Below, piece after piece: positions 17,176-28,000 of a stretch of DNA of 64,000 nt. The translations under genes were made by a program, and so were the position numbers. The stretch's first letter is position 1, and each line of letters begins with the position of its first letter. The stretch comes from Methanohalophilus euhalobius (GTDB lineage Archaea; Halobacteriota; Methanosarcinia; Methanosarcinales; Methanosarcinaceae): contig NZ_OBDR01000006.1 of NCBI RefSeq assembly GCF_900215215.1, positions 1 through 64,000 of the forward strand, given 5' to 3'. The notes below the pieces were generated by a model. It was not told where the DNA came from and ran no database searches. It saw nothing but the letters and a program-made list of their open reading frames with translations.

Positions 17176-19095
17176 TTGATGATGCCTTTTCAGGATATTG
17201 CATACAGGTTATTCGGTAAACACGCATTCCAAAAAAAAGATGAGTATCCGAAATTATGTCATTCCCTGAAAAGTGCACGTTTTGCCATTCCTGCAGATCA
17301 GTATATATCAACAGGATATCTCTATTCCCTAATTTCTTTTTGCGTCACAGGTATTATATTTTATTTTATTGCATCGCGCCTTTTCGAAATTCTTGATCTA
17401 TCCATCATCGATGATATGCGCATAATTGCTCTTCTATCATCCATGATTATAGCCCTCTTATTTTCCACGATTCTGTTTAATATCCAGATGAAACTCCCGC
17501 TCCTCTGGGCAAGTAATCGCAAGGCTTACCTTGACCAATCATTAACCCACGCTGTAGCATACCTGTACGCATTGAGCAAAGGTGGGGGGATGAGTCTTTT
17601 TGATATATTTAAATCATTAAGCCAGCAGAGGCATATTTATGGAGTCGCTGCAGATGAATTTGGATACATAGTCAGGGATATGGAATACTTTGGCTATGAC
17701 ATGCTCACAGCACTGAAAAATGCAAAAGAGAATTCTCCCTCTGAAAAATATAAGAATTTCCTGGATGGCATGCTCTCAATTATTTCCAGTGGGGGAGATG
17801 TTATTTCATATCTAAAAAATAAAAGTGAACAATATCGTTTTCTTGCAATCAGGGAACAGAAGACCTTCCTTGAAACACTCGCAATACTTGCGGAAGTTTA
17901 TGTAACAGTATTCGTAGTGGGCCCTGTTTTTCTCATAACGATACTTATCGTATTGGGCTTTATGGGATCGAATTCATTAGACGTACTGTACATTTTAGTT
18001 TATGTCCTCATACCGATAGGCACAGTTTTATTCATAGTTTTCTTATCCACAATATCGGATAACCTGGAAGGAAGAAGCATTCAAACTTCACAGCAAATTT
18101 TCAATGAATTTGATAATGTCAGAGTGAATGAATATACAACTATCGATGAAAAGATGTTGAAAAAAATTTCCTGGAACTGCACGATATATAACATTATTGA
18201 TAAAGTAAGTAATCCTATTAAGTGGTTGACCCGTAAACCTCATTATTCTTTAATATTGAGTATTCCTGCAGGTCTGATTTGCATATTATATGGAAACCTG
18301 ACCATATTGTCATCACTCGATTTTTCAAGCATCAGTTTAAGTTACATCAATGTAGAGGCAGCTGCTGCAATCGATGATTACATTGTGTTTGCATTTATTA
18401 TCATAAGTGTTCCTTTTATTGTATTTTATGAATCAAAGAGAAGATGGGTTTTGAAAGTTGAAAATGAAATGCCCGAATTCTTGAAAAGACTTGCAAGTAT
18501 CAATGAAGCAGGAATTCGCCTCTCCAGCGCAATATCCCTGGTTTCACGTTCAAAAATCGGAGTCTTGAATACAGAAATTAAAAGAATGGCTTCCCATCTT
18601 TCCTGGGGTGGCAATCTTGAGGAAGTTCTCAAAAAGTTTGAATACAGGGTCAGGACTGAATTTAACAGCCGAATTATTACTTTAATCATACGGGCCAGCG
18701 AATCTACAAGCGATGTTATCAGTGTACTCAACATCGCTGCATCAGAAGCCGATATGCAGAATCAGCTCAAAAAGGAACGCTCAGCTGAAATGACAGTATA
18801 TGTATTCATAGTCTATATCGCTTTTCTGGTGTTTCTTTTCATTGTTTATGTGCTTGCTGCCTACTTCCTTCCGGCAGTACCTTCTTCTGCGGGAGATGCA
18901 GTGGCAGGCATGCCTTTGAATATTCAATTTGACATGGATGCCTATATATTGCTTTTCTTCCATGCATCCCTTATACAGGGCGTGTGTTCCGGGCTGGTTG
19001 CCGGGAAGATGGGGTCTGGCAGTGTTTTGGCGGGCGTGAAACATTCACTGTTCCTGGTATTGATAGCTTATATCACCTTTACACAATTCATCTAA
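17176..19095 (+). CDS. TadC/FlaJ-like membrane platform protein (type II secretion F family)
   Basis: 639 residues with about eight to nine membrane segments grouped in two T2SSF units: one around residues 40-290 and one around 360-620. EYFGYDMLTALK and KRLASINEAGIRLSSAISL fit the cytoplasmic helical domains. It anchors the pilus ATPase on the inner membrane face. Starts 3 bp after the ATPase stop, so coupled. Exact number of membrane spans uncertain. Confidence 0.88.
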   Translation: MMMPFQDIAYRLFGKHAFQKKDEYPKLCHSLKSARFAIPADQYISTGYLYSLISFCVTGIIFYFIASRLFEILDLSIIDDMRIIALLSSMIIALLFSTILFNIQMKLPLLWASNRKAYLDQSLTHAVAYLYALSKGGGMSLFDIFKSLSQQRHIYGVAADEFGYIVRDMEYFGYDMLTALKNAKENSPSEKYKNFLDGMLSIISSGGDVISYLKNKSEQYRFLAIREQKTFLETLAILAEVYVTVFVVGPVFLITILIVLGFMGSNSLDVLYILVYVLIPIGTVLFIVFLSTISDNLEGRSIQTSQQIFNEFDNVRVNEYTTIDEKMLKKISWNCTIYNIIDKVSNPIKWLTRKPHYSLILSIPAGLICILYGNLTILSSLDFSSISLSYINVEAAAAIDDYIVFAFIIISVPFIVFYESKRRWVLKVENEMPEFLKRLASINEAGIRLSSAISLVSRSKIGVLNTEIKRMASHLSWGGNLEEVLKKFEYRVRTEFNSRIITLIIRASESTSDVISVLNIAASEADMQNQLKKERSAEMTVYVFIVYIAFLVFLFIVYVLAAYFLPAVPSSAGDAVAGMPLNIQFDMDAYILLFFHASLIQGVCSGLVAGKMGSGSVLAGVKHSLFLVLIAYITFTQFI

Positions 19096-19132
19096 AACAG
19101 GATAAACATGTAAGCAGGAGTAATGGAACTAT

Positions 19133-20035
19133 ATGAATTCAGTGAAACAGTTTTTCAAATCCGAATCTGCAGTATCAACAGTAGTTTCATTTGTCCTTTT
19201 ACTGGGCCTTTTTGTGACAGTACTGGCTGTCTTTAATGCTCATTACATACCTGAATGGAAAGCAGATGCTGAAAAAGCCCATATGGATGATGTCTATGAT
19301 GACATGTCCCAGTTAAAAGCCCGGGCCGATATGCTTTCCCTTGCCAGTTCCCTTGATGAAAATAGCACTGTTTCTTTGAGCATACCCATTAAGATGGGAG
19401 GAGGAGATATTCCCATAGTGGGTCCCACCAAATCAAGTGGCGTACTGTCGGTGAATGATGATGATAATTTCAGGATCAGTATTGAAGGATTGAATACTAC
19501 AAATTCTACAAATCAGTTAGTAATTTCTGATTCTTATTTTCCTGGTAATATTCGTTATGCTTCAAATAATGGTTATTACGTTGACCAAATCTTTGCCTAT
19601 GAAAACGGTGCTGTGATCGTGTCACAAAGGGAAAGATCCCTTATGAAAATGGACCCGTCCATTTCAATTAAAAACCAATCTGGAACCCTATTAAAAGTTG
19701 ATTTAACGCTAATGGAAATTACCGGGGATAGGGTAGTGATTACCAGCAACGGTATTGAAGAAGTTAAACTTACAGGTAATGATTGGGTTGAGGAGTTTAA
19801 TTCAACTAAAAATGAGTCTCTTACCAACCTTACAATTTCTATGAATACCAGTTATCCTTCAGCATGGGCAAAATATCTCAATGACTCTGCTAAAAGTGAA
19901 GATCTTGCTTACCCAAGCGACTATAATGTTGATGAAGGCGAAGATTATGTAATCTTCAATTTAAATTCATCAGATAGCAATATCGATTTTCATCTTAACA
20001 AGGCAACAGTGGATGCAAGGGTTGGAACATTCTAA
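19133..20035 (+). CDS. Type IV pilin-like secreted protein
   Basis: 300 residues. A short basic lead (MNSVKQFFKSES) precedes AVSTVVSFVLLLGLFVTVLA, which matches archaeal class III signal peptides: cleavage would occur near the Ser-Ala, leaving the hydrophobic helix as the assembly segment. The rest is extracellular, rich in Ser, Thr and Asn with N-glycosylation-like sites (for example NSTNQ, NESLTNLT). Its place after the ATPase and platform genes suggests a large pilin or pseudopilin of the same machine (inference). Confidence 0.7.
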   Translation: MNSVKQFFKSESAVSTVVSFVLLLGLFVTVLAVFNAHYIPEWKADAEKAHMDDVYDDMSQLKARADMLSLASSLDENSTVSLSIPIKMGGGDIPIVGPTKSSGVLSVNDDDNFRISIEGLNTTNSTNQLVISDSYFPGNIRYASNNGYYVDQIFAYENGAVIVSQRERSLMKMDPSISIKNQSGTLLKVDLTLMEITGDRVVITSNGIEEVKLTGNDWVEEFNSTKNESLTNLTISMNTSYPSAWAKYLNDSAKSEDLAYPSDYNVDEGEDYVIFNLNSSDSNIDFHLNKATVDARVGTF

Positions 20036-20092
20036 TCTATTGGCAGATAGTTTTTTATCATTCAAAGTACCCAGTTAAACGGGGGTATAAGT

Positions 20093-21121
20093 TTGTTAAA
20101 AGAAGCTATGTTCTATGAGCAACTTGAGGATAAAAAGGTACGTTGCAATTTATGTAATCACAGGTGTCGTATAGCAGAAGGTAAAACCGGTATTTGCAGG
20201 GTGCGACAGAATAAGGAAGGGAAACTGTATAGCCTGATCTATAATACGGTTTCAAGTGAAGCCGTTGATCCTATCGAAAAGAAGCCCTTATTCCATTTCT
20301 ATCCGGGCACTTACTCCTATTCACTTGGAACCATTGGCTGTAATTTCCGCTGTAAATATTGCCAGAACTGGACCATATCGCAGGTTAACCTGGACGAAGC
20401 ACAATCGGTGGAAATTACCCCTGAGCAGGCAATCGATCGAGCTCTTGCAGCAGATTGCAAGAGTATTGCCTGGACCTACAATGAACCGACTATATGGTAC
20501 GAATATACCTATGACAGTGCAAAGCTTGCTAAAGAGGCAGGTCTGGCTACGGTTTATGTGACAAACGGCTATATCACACCGGAAGCATTGAAGCATATAG
20601 CCCCTTATCTGGATGCTTTCCGGGTTGATATCAAGGCGTTTACAGAAAAATTCTATCATGAACTCACTTCTGCTCATTTGCAACCCGTTCTCGATTCAGC
20701 CAAACTGGCCCGTGAACTGGGAATGCATGTGGAAGTGGTGTATCTGGTGATTCCCACATTCAATGATTCAAGGGATGAATTGAGGGATGTTTGCCGATGG
20801 ATAGTGGAAAACCTGGGTAAAGAAACACCGGTTCATTTCACACGTTTTCATCCAAACTATAAACTCCAGAATGTTTCTCCAACACCTGTTGAGACTCTAG
20901 ACCAGGCCTATGAAATAGCAACTAAGGAAGGACTGGAATATGTATATCTGGGCAATGTTTTGTCCTCTAAATATGAGCATACGTTCTGCCCTTCCTGCGG
21001 TAATATGATTATAGGAAGGGGTGTTTTTGATGTGGAAGAAAGTCATCTGACAGAGGATAACAAATGTGAATACTGTGGTGCATCCATTCCTATCTCCGGT
21101 AAATATGGGGGTTATCTATAA
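20093..21121 (+). CDS. AmmeMemoRadiSam system radical SAM enzyme
   Basis: 342 residues. N-terminal cysteines (CNLCNHRCRIAEGKTGICRVR) are followed by the radical SAM cluster motif CNFRCKYCQNW (about residue 81) and AWTYNEPTIW. A C-terminal CPSCG...CEYCG pair gives another metal site. TTG start at 20093 is supported by GGGGGT just upstream. It belongs to the set with MEMO (see 9424) and AMMECR1; the reaction is unknown. Confidence 0.93.
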   Translation: MLKEAMFYEQLEDKKVRCNLCNHRCRIAEGKTGICRVRQNKEGKLYSLIYNTVSSEAVDPIEKKPLFHFYPGTYSYSLGTIGCNFRCKYCQNWTISQVNLDEAQSVEITPEQAIDRALAADCKSIAWTYNEPTIWYEYTYDSAKLAKEAGLATVYVTNGYITPEALKHIAPYLDAFRVDIKAFTEKFYHELTSAHLQPVLDSAKLARELGMHVEVVYLVIPTFNDSRDELRDVCRWIVENLGKETPVHFTRFHPNYKLQNVSPTPVETLDQAYEIATKEGLEYVYLGNVLSSKYEHTFCPSCGNMIIGRGVFDVEESHLTEDNKCEYCGASIPISGKYGGYL

Positions 21122-21217
21122 AATCCTCTGATGTAACCCCTTTTTTGCCGGCGTCAAACAAAAAGTTTAAATCAGATTGATGCATTAGAAGCGCTCGCGA
21201 CAAGTCGCATGCAATGT

Positions 21218-21290
21218 GCCGCCATAACTCAGTTGGTAGAGTGTCTGGCTGTTAACCAGAATGTCACAGGTTCGAGCCCTGTTGGCGGCG
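21218..21290 (+). tRNA. tRNA-Asn (GTT)
   Basis: Acceptor GCCGCCA pairs with TGGCGGC (21283-21289), discriminator G. The anticodon arm TCTGG-CTGTTAA-CCAGA gives GTT; T arm ACAGG/CCTGT around TTCGAGC. CCA not encoded. A TATA-like GTTTAAAT lies about 50 bp upstream (21164-21171). Confidence 0.95.
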
Positions 21291-21310
21291 CTGATTTCAT
21301 CATTTTCTAT

Positions 21311-21388
21311 GGGCCTATAGCTTAGTCTGGTTAGAGCGCTCGGCTCATAACCGAGCGATCACCGGTTCGAATCCGGTTAGGCCCACCA
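21311..21388 (+). tRNA. tRNA with CAT anticodon (elongator Met or Ile2)
   Basis: Acceptor GGGCCTA pairs with TAGGCCC (21378-21384), discriminator A, and CCA is encoded (21386-21388). Anticodon arm CTCGG-CTCATAA-CCGAG gives CAT; T arm ACCGG/CCGGT. Not the initiator (no A1 or GGG anticodon stem). Telling tRNA-Met from the agmatidine-modified tRNA-Ile2 needs comparison with references. 20 bp after tRNA-Asn, so co-transcribed. Confidence 0.9.
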
Positions 21389-21637
21389 CAATATTTTGTC
21401 AATTCCAAAATTTCAATGCTTTCATTAGAACATCTTTTTTAGTACCGCAGCAGGCACATCCCTATTTCAGAAAAATGAAACCCTTTTTGGTGAAATGAAA
21501 CAGGAATCAGGGATAATATAGACATTCAGCAACTTTCGATGGGCATTCCAATGATTAGATGGTTGCTCTTTGAAGGAGCCACGATTGTAGGTGCGGATTC
21601 TGCCATCTTCGAAAAAGGGGATTATTGAAATTCCCTG

Positions 21638-23038
21638 TCAGGAAACATGCCAATCACTATAGACATACTCCACACCAGTATTTGACCCCACAACCCGGAT
21701 TCCAATCCGATACGTCTCACCTACAGGAACCTTCAGGTTTGAAATCTCATAAGAGACTGCTTCTTCCACATCAATTTCCGGGATCTGGTCACTTGCAACC
21801 TGGTCCCAGACCATGCCCTTCTGCGTGGCTTCAAGACCAGTGTAAATAATGACATCTTCGGCTTTTGCAGAACCAACATTCTCGACCTCGATATCGAGGT
21901 CAATGTAGGAAAAACGGGAATCGTGTCTTCCACTGCCTGCAAAGTCAACTGCAATTTCTGGATAGCCGTCAGTAATAGGAATTATCCGGGCATCGGAATT
22001 CCTGTATACAGTGGGAATCCTGCCCACTTCCCAGCCTGAATTTGTTGTTTCTAGGTAGAAATATTTCACTCCCGAATAATCATAATAGCTCCCGGGAAGG
22101 TCATCGCTGCCCTTTACCCCCACAGCCATGTGACCGGGTAATTCAATCAGCGACACGCCATATCCCATGTCATACAAAAGTGCCGCAAGCAGGATAGAGG
22201 AATCTTCACAATCCCCGCCTCCGTGGTACATTGTTTCAAAGGGGAATCTGGGATATTCATCATAACCGGCAGATACACTGTCACTGACATAAGGAAGGGA
22301 CTGGACAAAAAGCATGGTTATGTAAGGAATTTCCTCCCGGCCGTAATCTGCTTCTTCTGCCAGATTTTCCATTTGTAATGTAATCTGGGATATGAATGCG
22401 TCATCATAAGGGTCATTTACAAAATGCACCCAATGGCGATAACGGGTTCTCTGTGAATATAATTCATAAGCTTCTTTGTCATATCTGGCCTGGAGCTGGA
22501 ATTGCCTGTCGTCGTACTCCCATACATAATTCCTGGTGATTGAATCTTTTTCAATTTTGACCGTTGGTTTCCTTTCACTATCCCGGTCAGGAAAATCCAC
22601 ATACAGATATATTTCCGGTTTCAAAGTGTATGATAAGTCGATGACAAAACTGTTATCATATATACTTTCCAGTTTGATTGAATAGACTATGAACTGCTTT
22701 TCAGGGTCCCATACATCATAACTGCGGCCGACAAATATCTTTTTAGTACCATATTCATAGCCGTCTTTCCTCAACGATAAGATCGAATAGCCTTCTTTTC
22801 GGTTTATCTCCAGTACCTTCAGGGAATAACCATTATCAATATCCAGTATCGCAGTTTTCTTCAGGGTTGCATTGTACACGTTAACATCAGTTTCCGGTGA
22901 ATCCGGCGTTGAAACATTATCTACCGATGTTTGCTCCTCCGGAATCTCCCCGTTTGAGTTTCCTTCTTCTGTGCAACCCAGAAAGGATAGGGACAGAAAA
23001 ACAATTACAAGAACAGAAACCAATTTACTCTTTTGCAT
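21638..23038 (-). CDS. Lipoprotein with transglutaminase-like domain
   Basis: 466 residues. An N-terminal lipobox FLSLSFLGC (Cys22) predicts lipid attachment outside the membrane. The middle has a transglutaminase core: GGGDCEDSSILLAALLYDMG provides the nucleophile Cys, LIELPGHMAVGV the histidine, and KYFYLETT the third position. Several methanogens have such surface proteins; whether they are proteases or cross-linkers is not known. The C-terminal part resembles a CARDB-like beta domain. It stands alone, facing the tRNA pair. Confidence 0.85.
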   Translation of the reverse strand: MQKSKLVSVLVIVFLSLSFLGCTEEGNSNGEIPEEQTSVDNVSTPDSPETDVNVYNATLKKTAILDIDNGYSLKVLEINRKEGYSILSLRKDGYEYGTKKIFVGRSYDVWDPEKQFIVYSIKLESIYDNSFVIDLSYTLKPEIYLYVDFPDRDSERKPTVKIEKDSITRNYVWEYDDRQFQLQARYDKEAYELYSQRTRYRHWVHFVNDPYDDAFISQITLQMENLAEEADYGREEIPYITMLFVQSLPYVSDSVSAGYDEYPRFPFETMYHGGGDCEDSSILLAALLYDMGYGVSLIELPGHMAVGVKGSDDLPGSYYDYSGVKYFYLETTNSGWEVGRIPTVYRNSDARIIPITDGYPEIAVDFAGSGRHDSRFSYIDLDIEVENVGSAKAEDVIIYTGLEATQKGMVWDQVASDQIPEIDVEEAVSYEISNLKVPVGETYRIGIRVVGSNTGVEYVYSDWHVS

Positions 23039-23903
23039 GACACATCCTGATTGATTTAAAAGTTGAAATATACCATTGACATTGGTTTACCAAATACTTA
23101 AGATCGAGCTTATTTCAAAACTGCAGATAGACCTATTCCAGCATAGCACAGGTGCAATATCTAGATCCCTCTGAAAGGTCACAGCCATTCATACCTACAT
23201 ACTATTTTTCAGGTCCATCTTCAAATGCGAAGAGTCAATCTATTCTATGTGCCTCTTTTCAGATATGATCCATGATCGATTCCTGCAGGTCTGCCTCTTT
23301 TTCCAGATTTCTCATTCCTGATATTTATTGGAATGTTTCAGCACCTGGCTAATTTTTGAATTGAATTCTTTGTGGATTCCCGAATTTCTAATGGTAGAAT
23401 CATCAACTCTAACGTAAATCAATGCTGCGTTACATCATTGGGTATATCTCATGAATATACTTGATGTTATATGATTTAAGAATAATGATGTCCTTATTTC
23501 TCAAAGTACATACAGGTAATATGACCCAGAATCGATTCTTGTCCTGCAATTATTTTCACATCTTTTTACGGTTGCTAGATGTATACGTACATACGGTGCT
23601 ACGCATCGTAGATGATAGTAGAATATGGGAGGCATGGATATGCCTGTAAAGGGGAAGGCGCTTAGGTGAGAATGTTTGCTGAAGATTGTATCATGTAGAA
23701 TTATAACAAGCAAATTTCTTCATAAGTTACACTTTGAGATATTTTCGAGTGACAATCAGGGCAATAATATATAATTTTCGCTCACATTAACTTTCCATTT
23801 AATGCCTACCCAAAAATTCCGATAAATACATGAGAAGAGCTATAATTCCTTCTCTCCTTAGTATTTATTCCTGGTTAAAAACAGTTTAGTTTACTTTTCC
23901 TTT
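23039..23903. other. Gene-poor gap of about 860 bp
   Basis: AT-rich sequence with many stops in all frames. The only open frames are short (about 60-70 codons near 23461-23713), with no ribosome site or recognisable motif. One minus-strand stretch (about 23190-23400) reads like decayed coding sequence broken by stops, but I cannot name it. The first 60 bp hold the promoter of the lipoprotein gene. Confidence 0.5.
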
Positions 23904-24170
23904 TTAGTCAACATGTCGCAGTCCCGACCCCAGACGAATCAGTGATGCTACTAGAATTGCTTCTTCAATTTCGGAATCTTTTAAACCTGCATTGCGAGCA
24001 AATTTTTTGTGGTGGGATACACATTCATCACATCCCACAGCCACAGCACTTGCAAGAGCCAGCAGTTTTTTAGTTTTATTATCGATAGCACCATCCTGCA
24101 TTATGGTATCTTTTAAGTTCGAGAAGTCCTTTTCCCAATTCGACTCTTTGTCATCCATAGAAATAGTCAT
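23904..24170 (-). CDS. AhpD/carboxymuconolactone decarboxylase-like protein
   Basis: 88 residues. The redox motif CDECVSHHKKFARNAG (Cys-x-x-Cys followed by His) defines the AhpD core of the CMD family, with an all-helical pattern. Small archaeal members are thiol peroxidase-like or of unknown redox role. Its ATG overlaps the stop of the upstream regulator (ATGA), so the two form an operon read leftwards. Confidence 0.88.
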   Translation of the reverse strand: MTISMDDKESNWEKDFSNLKDTIMQDGAIDNKTKKLLALASAVAVGCDECVSHHKKFARNAGLKDSEIEEAILVASLIRLGSGLRHVD

Positions 24171-24511
24171 TTATGCCCTCCACTTTTTACATTTTCCATA
24201 TATGCTTCTGCCCGCGGAGAAGGAAAATATACAATACTTCCGTTTTTCTCCTCTTTCTCAACGTAAAGGGCATTTTCCAACATTCCTATATGGAACTTGG
24301 CCTCCGTTTTGGTCAGTTCCATTTCATTTTGCAAATCATCAAGACCCATAGGTGATTCCAGTAGAAGAGATAGTATACTTCTGCGGATATTATTCTGAAG
24401 AGTTTTCAGCCCGGTGCTGTGATCTTCAGTTGGGTTGCGGTTGAGTTTACCTTCTTTTCTGACTTTAGTAAGCCATTCCTCTTTTCTTTTCTTCATATCC
24501 TCATCAGACAT
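24167..24511 (-). CDS. Winged-helix transcriptional regulator
   Basis: 114 residues from ATG 24511 (132 from 24565). A charged N-terminus is followed by a winged-helix region: NNIRRSILSLLLESPMGLDDLQNEMELTKTEAKFHIGMLENALYVEKEE is of ArsR/HTH_20 type. The protein is coupled to the AhpD-like gene and probably controls it, perhaps in response to oxidants (inference). No cysteine sensor is visible. Start choice uncertain; neither candidate has a strong ribosome site. Confidence 0.75.
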   Translation of the reverse strand: MSDEDMKKRKEEWLTKVRKEGKLNRNPTEDHSTGLKTLQNNIRRSILSLLLESPMGLDDLQNEMELTKTEAKFHIGMLENALYVEKEEKNGSIVYFPSPRAEAYMENVKSGGHK

Positions 24512-24593
24512 AGCAATCAATAATATGTAACCATTAATAACTATATTTTTTTTGGTATTTTGCATGAACTTAGCATTTAGCTAATTTTCCCAT

Positions 24594-24917
24594 CTTCTAG
24601 ATGTCAAGCAGGGTGTATCAAGGATCAGGAATCGTGTTATTGCCAGAGTCTTCAGGGAACTTGACCTGATAGAGCAGTAGGGTAGTGGTTTTCGTTGTAT
24701 ACTGAAGGACGCTGAAGAACCTGGGCTCCCCCAGCCGGAGGTAATCGAGATATGTATGAGGTGGAAGTTTATTGTCTACCTGGCAGATTCCATTGCGGAA
24801 TCCACAGAAAGTCATCCTGGTAAAGAAGAAACTTCATGCCGGGCAGGCGAACAAGTAACCGAACATGTAACCAAACAAGTAATCGAACAAGTAACCGAAG
24901 AATGTCTTATGTTGTAG
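24594..24917 (+). pseudogene. C-terminal remnant of an AlbA_2/RecG-like ATP-binding regulator
   Basis: The plus-strand frame from about 24594 reads SRIRNRVIARVFRELDLIEQ, then an in-frame TAG at 24678-24680, then GSGFRCILKDAEEPGLPQPE and, near the end, a repeat of EQVTEHVTKQVIEQVTEE. This is the usual end of AlbA_2-domain 'RecG-related' proteins, where the TAG position is normally Trp (EQWGSG). The rest of the gene is missing. TGG to TAG would be a single change, so this looks like a decayed fragment at the left rim of the defence island. Because Methanosarcinaceae can decode UAG as pyrrolysine, the stop alone is not proof, but the truncation is. Confidence 0.75.
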
Positions 24918-25020
24918 ATCTTTCTGTGTTTAGAAGGAAATTTGATGAAGAATTATACCGGCCCAAAAATAATATACATTGGCTATAATCAAATATCCCC
25001 TTTTACTCAAGCAATATAAA

Positions 25021-28000
25021 TCAATTGTTCAATGCCATATATTTTTGAAATAAACTTATAATTCCTTTCGGACTTCTATTACCAAGAACTAGTAGCCACC
25101 AATAACCAGGAATATCCAGTGCTTTTTCTTCTTCTTTTGTATTACTTTCTTCTTTCGGGAATGCACGTCGAACAATTGATGCCCACTCTTCATCCGATAT
25201 CTTATATTTTGAGGACATTTTTTCAAGCTCAGAAATGATCTTAGTGGATGCACCGTGCCTATAGAATGGCTCCAAAATATTTTCTACTTGTAATGTTCCA
25301 TAATCGAACATTGGCATATTTTTATGATTTTCAAATCTCTGACGAACCATACTTTCTGCATCGTCTTTAAGATTTATGAAGTGGGAATCCTTTGTTTCGA
25401 CAGATGCTTTGGAACCTATTCTCATGGCCGTGTCTTGTATACTGGAAATTTCTTCCATGTAACGCAAATTATCTTCACAATTGATATGAGCACCTGGAGA
25501 TGGTAAAGCCACATAATGATGGAATATTGGTTGTTTACCTTCTTTTCTTCTTAAAACCCTACCAATTCTCTGTACAAGTTGAAGACGAGTATCAGCAGAA
25601 GAAACGTTGATTCCAATTTCAGCATCTGGAATATCAATTCCTTCATCCAGCATTTTGGCACCAATCAAAATACCAGAATCAGCTCTTTTGAATTTATCTA
25701 TAAGGTTGTATACATTCCCTCTGGCTTGTGAATGAATGACAAATACATTACTAAATAAAGGTTTTAATTGATTCCCGATATTTTCACAAGTTGCTATATC
25801 CATTGTGAAAAGTACAATCTTTTTCTTTTGTTGGAGATATTTGGAAGCAAGTTTTACTGCATCATCAACTTTTGGTTTTGATTTGTGCACGATCCATTTC
25901 CTTTCCTGAAGGAGGCCTCGAAGCTTATTCCAATTATCTGGTAATTTTATTTTCCTATATCTTGCAAACTCACATAACTTTACAAAGTCACGTAAGTCAT
26001 TCATTTGACTTTGCTTATTTTTACTTAGATCTTTAATTAATTTTCTATCATTGCTGATTTCAGAAAAAATAGAAGATATCTTTTTTGATAACTTGTCAAA
26101 TTGATTGACTTCTACAATAGAAAGATATGTAGGATGCACTTCCCATCTGAACTTAGGCAAAATTCCCTTTGATATAGCTTTTTTTACATCAAGGTTATAT
26201 ACCACTGGACCCAAATTTCTTTTAAGCACAGATAATTTCGTTTGTCCTTCAACTGTAGCTGATAAACCCATTCTCCATTTACTTTGTAAAGAAAGAGCAT
26301 TTCTGAATTCATAACCTGCACCATGATGTACTTCATCCACTATCAACAAATCAGTACGATAAGAAGATGGAGATCTGATTACTGATTGAATTGTATTGAA
26401 ATGAATCTGAAGACCACCTGAAATTACAGGAGTAGTATGCTCCAGCGATGGATTTGATAAAATTCCAAATTTATCTATTACTTCACGTCTCCACTGATTC
26501 AAAATTGCTTTGCTATGAGTAAGTATCCTAACATGTAACCTTCCATATTTTTCCAATAATTTTTGGATCGCCATAAGTCCAACAACAGTTTTACCAGTTG
26601 CTGTGGCCATTTCCAGGATTCCAAAACCTTTGTTAGACAACCACGAATTTAACCCTTCTTTTTGATGTTCCCAAGGGTTAAGCATTAAAACCGGTCTAGC
26701 AAGAACATTATCTATTTCATCCTCATTGGTAGCAGATATTTTTTGCTGAAACTCCTGCAATTTTGAAATGTCTTTCAGATTAATGTAAAGTTCTAGGAAG
26801 AAGAGCGCACTCCCGGGAGATGCCACTGTTTTTGCTTTATCCACCACCCCAGGACACATTCCCATTTTGATGAGAAGTTTTTTGAAGAAAAGGATTGCAG
26901 GGGTCGATAAAATAGTACCCATATAGTAATCAGAATTTTTATAGAACAGATATTTAAGGTTATTATCCGCAGCGGCACGGAATTGTAGAAAGTTGTCTCT
27001 TAATTTTTTGTCATCAATTACGTATTCATCTTCAGAAATTGATATAATCCTTTCTCTGAACATCTGGAAAAATAAATTTGTGAAAAAATGCTCCAGTTTA
27101 CGATATTCCGTATAATAGCCTGCTCCGGTATGTCTTAGAGTCGGAACAATATTCTGATTTTCTTTATACATCTGATATATCAACAGTTCGTCATCAGAAA
27201 TTGCAAGTGTTCGAGCATCAGAATAAGATGACAGGTCTTTCAGAAATTCATCATAAGTTGGTGCTTCTTCAAAAGATACTGTCTTTATATTTTTCTTGCA
27301 GGATATGCCAGTGTAAGGTATTGATGCTTTGTTGACCTTTTCGTTTTGAATTTTAGCAACTTCGTCGATACATTTATTAGAATCTTCATGATTTCCAGAT
27401 TTGTTATACAATTGGGCTGCTTTTTCGTATAATTTTATTGCTTGATTCTTTTTATTTTGGTGTCGATTGCGGTTATAAGCAAACTTACAAGCTTTGGCCT
27501 GTTTTTCATAGATGTACGGATTTTTTGCCTCTGCTTTGAGTGCCTTTTTGCAACAAATTTCCATTTCACTCCAGTTTCTATACTGTTCATACAATTGCAT
27601 GGCTTTCATGTATGCATCAGCAGCTTTTCTTTTGTGACCCATTGCCAAAAGCAAATCTGCATTCTTAGTGCACAATTGTGGAGTTGGGTAAGTTTTCCCA
27701 TCTATTTCCAATTTAAGTGATTCATTACATACATGTTGGACCAGTTCGATTTTGTCTTCATATTCCCAAAAATCGGCAGCCTTCTTGTAAGCCCGTCTTA
27801 CTTTTTTAATTTTATCTTCTGGTTTATTAAAAGACTGTGTTCCCATTATTTTTCCTTCTACATAAAAATAGAAGGGATTGTTTTGCTCAGGCTCATAATT
27901 TACAATATCGAAAAATGAGGACATTTGACCATTCTGTTTGAGTAATTCTAAAACACGGTCCAAAAAGACGATTCCCATCTTATTTTTGTTAACTGAGAAA

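Noticed and set aside
21480-21628. Plus-strand coding-like stretch reading SMGIPMIRWLLFEGATIVGA after the tRNA pair
   Set aside because: Short, closed by stops, no recognisable family; could be a remnant but cannot be supported.
23461-23713. Two overlapping 62- and 70-codon frames on opposite strands
   Set aside because: No start signal, no motif, in a gene-poor AT-rich gap.
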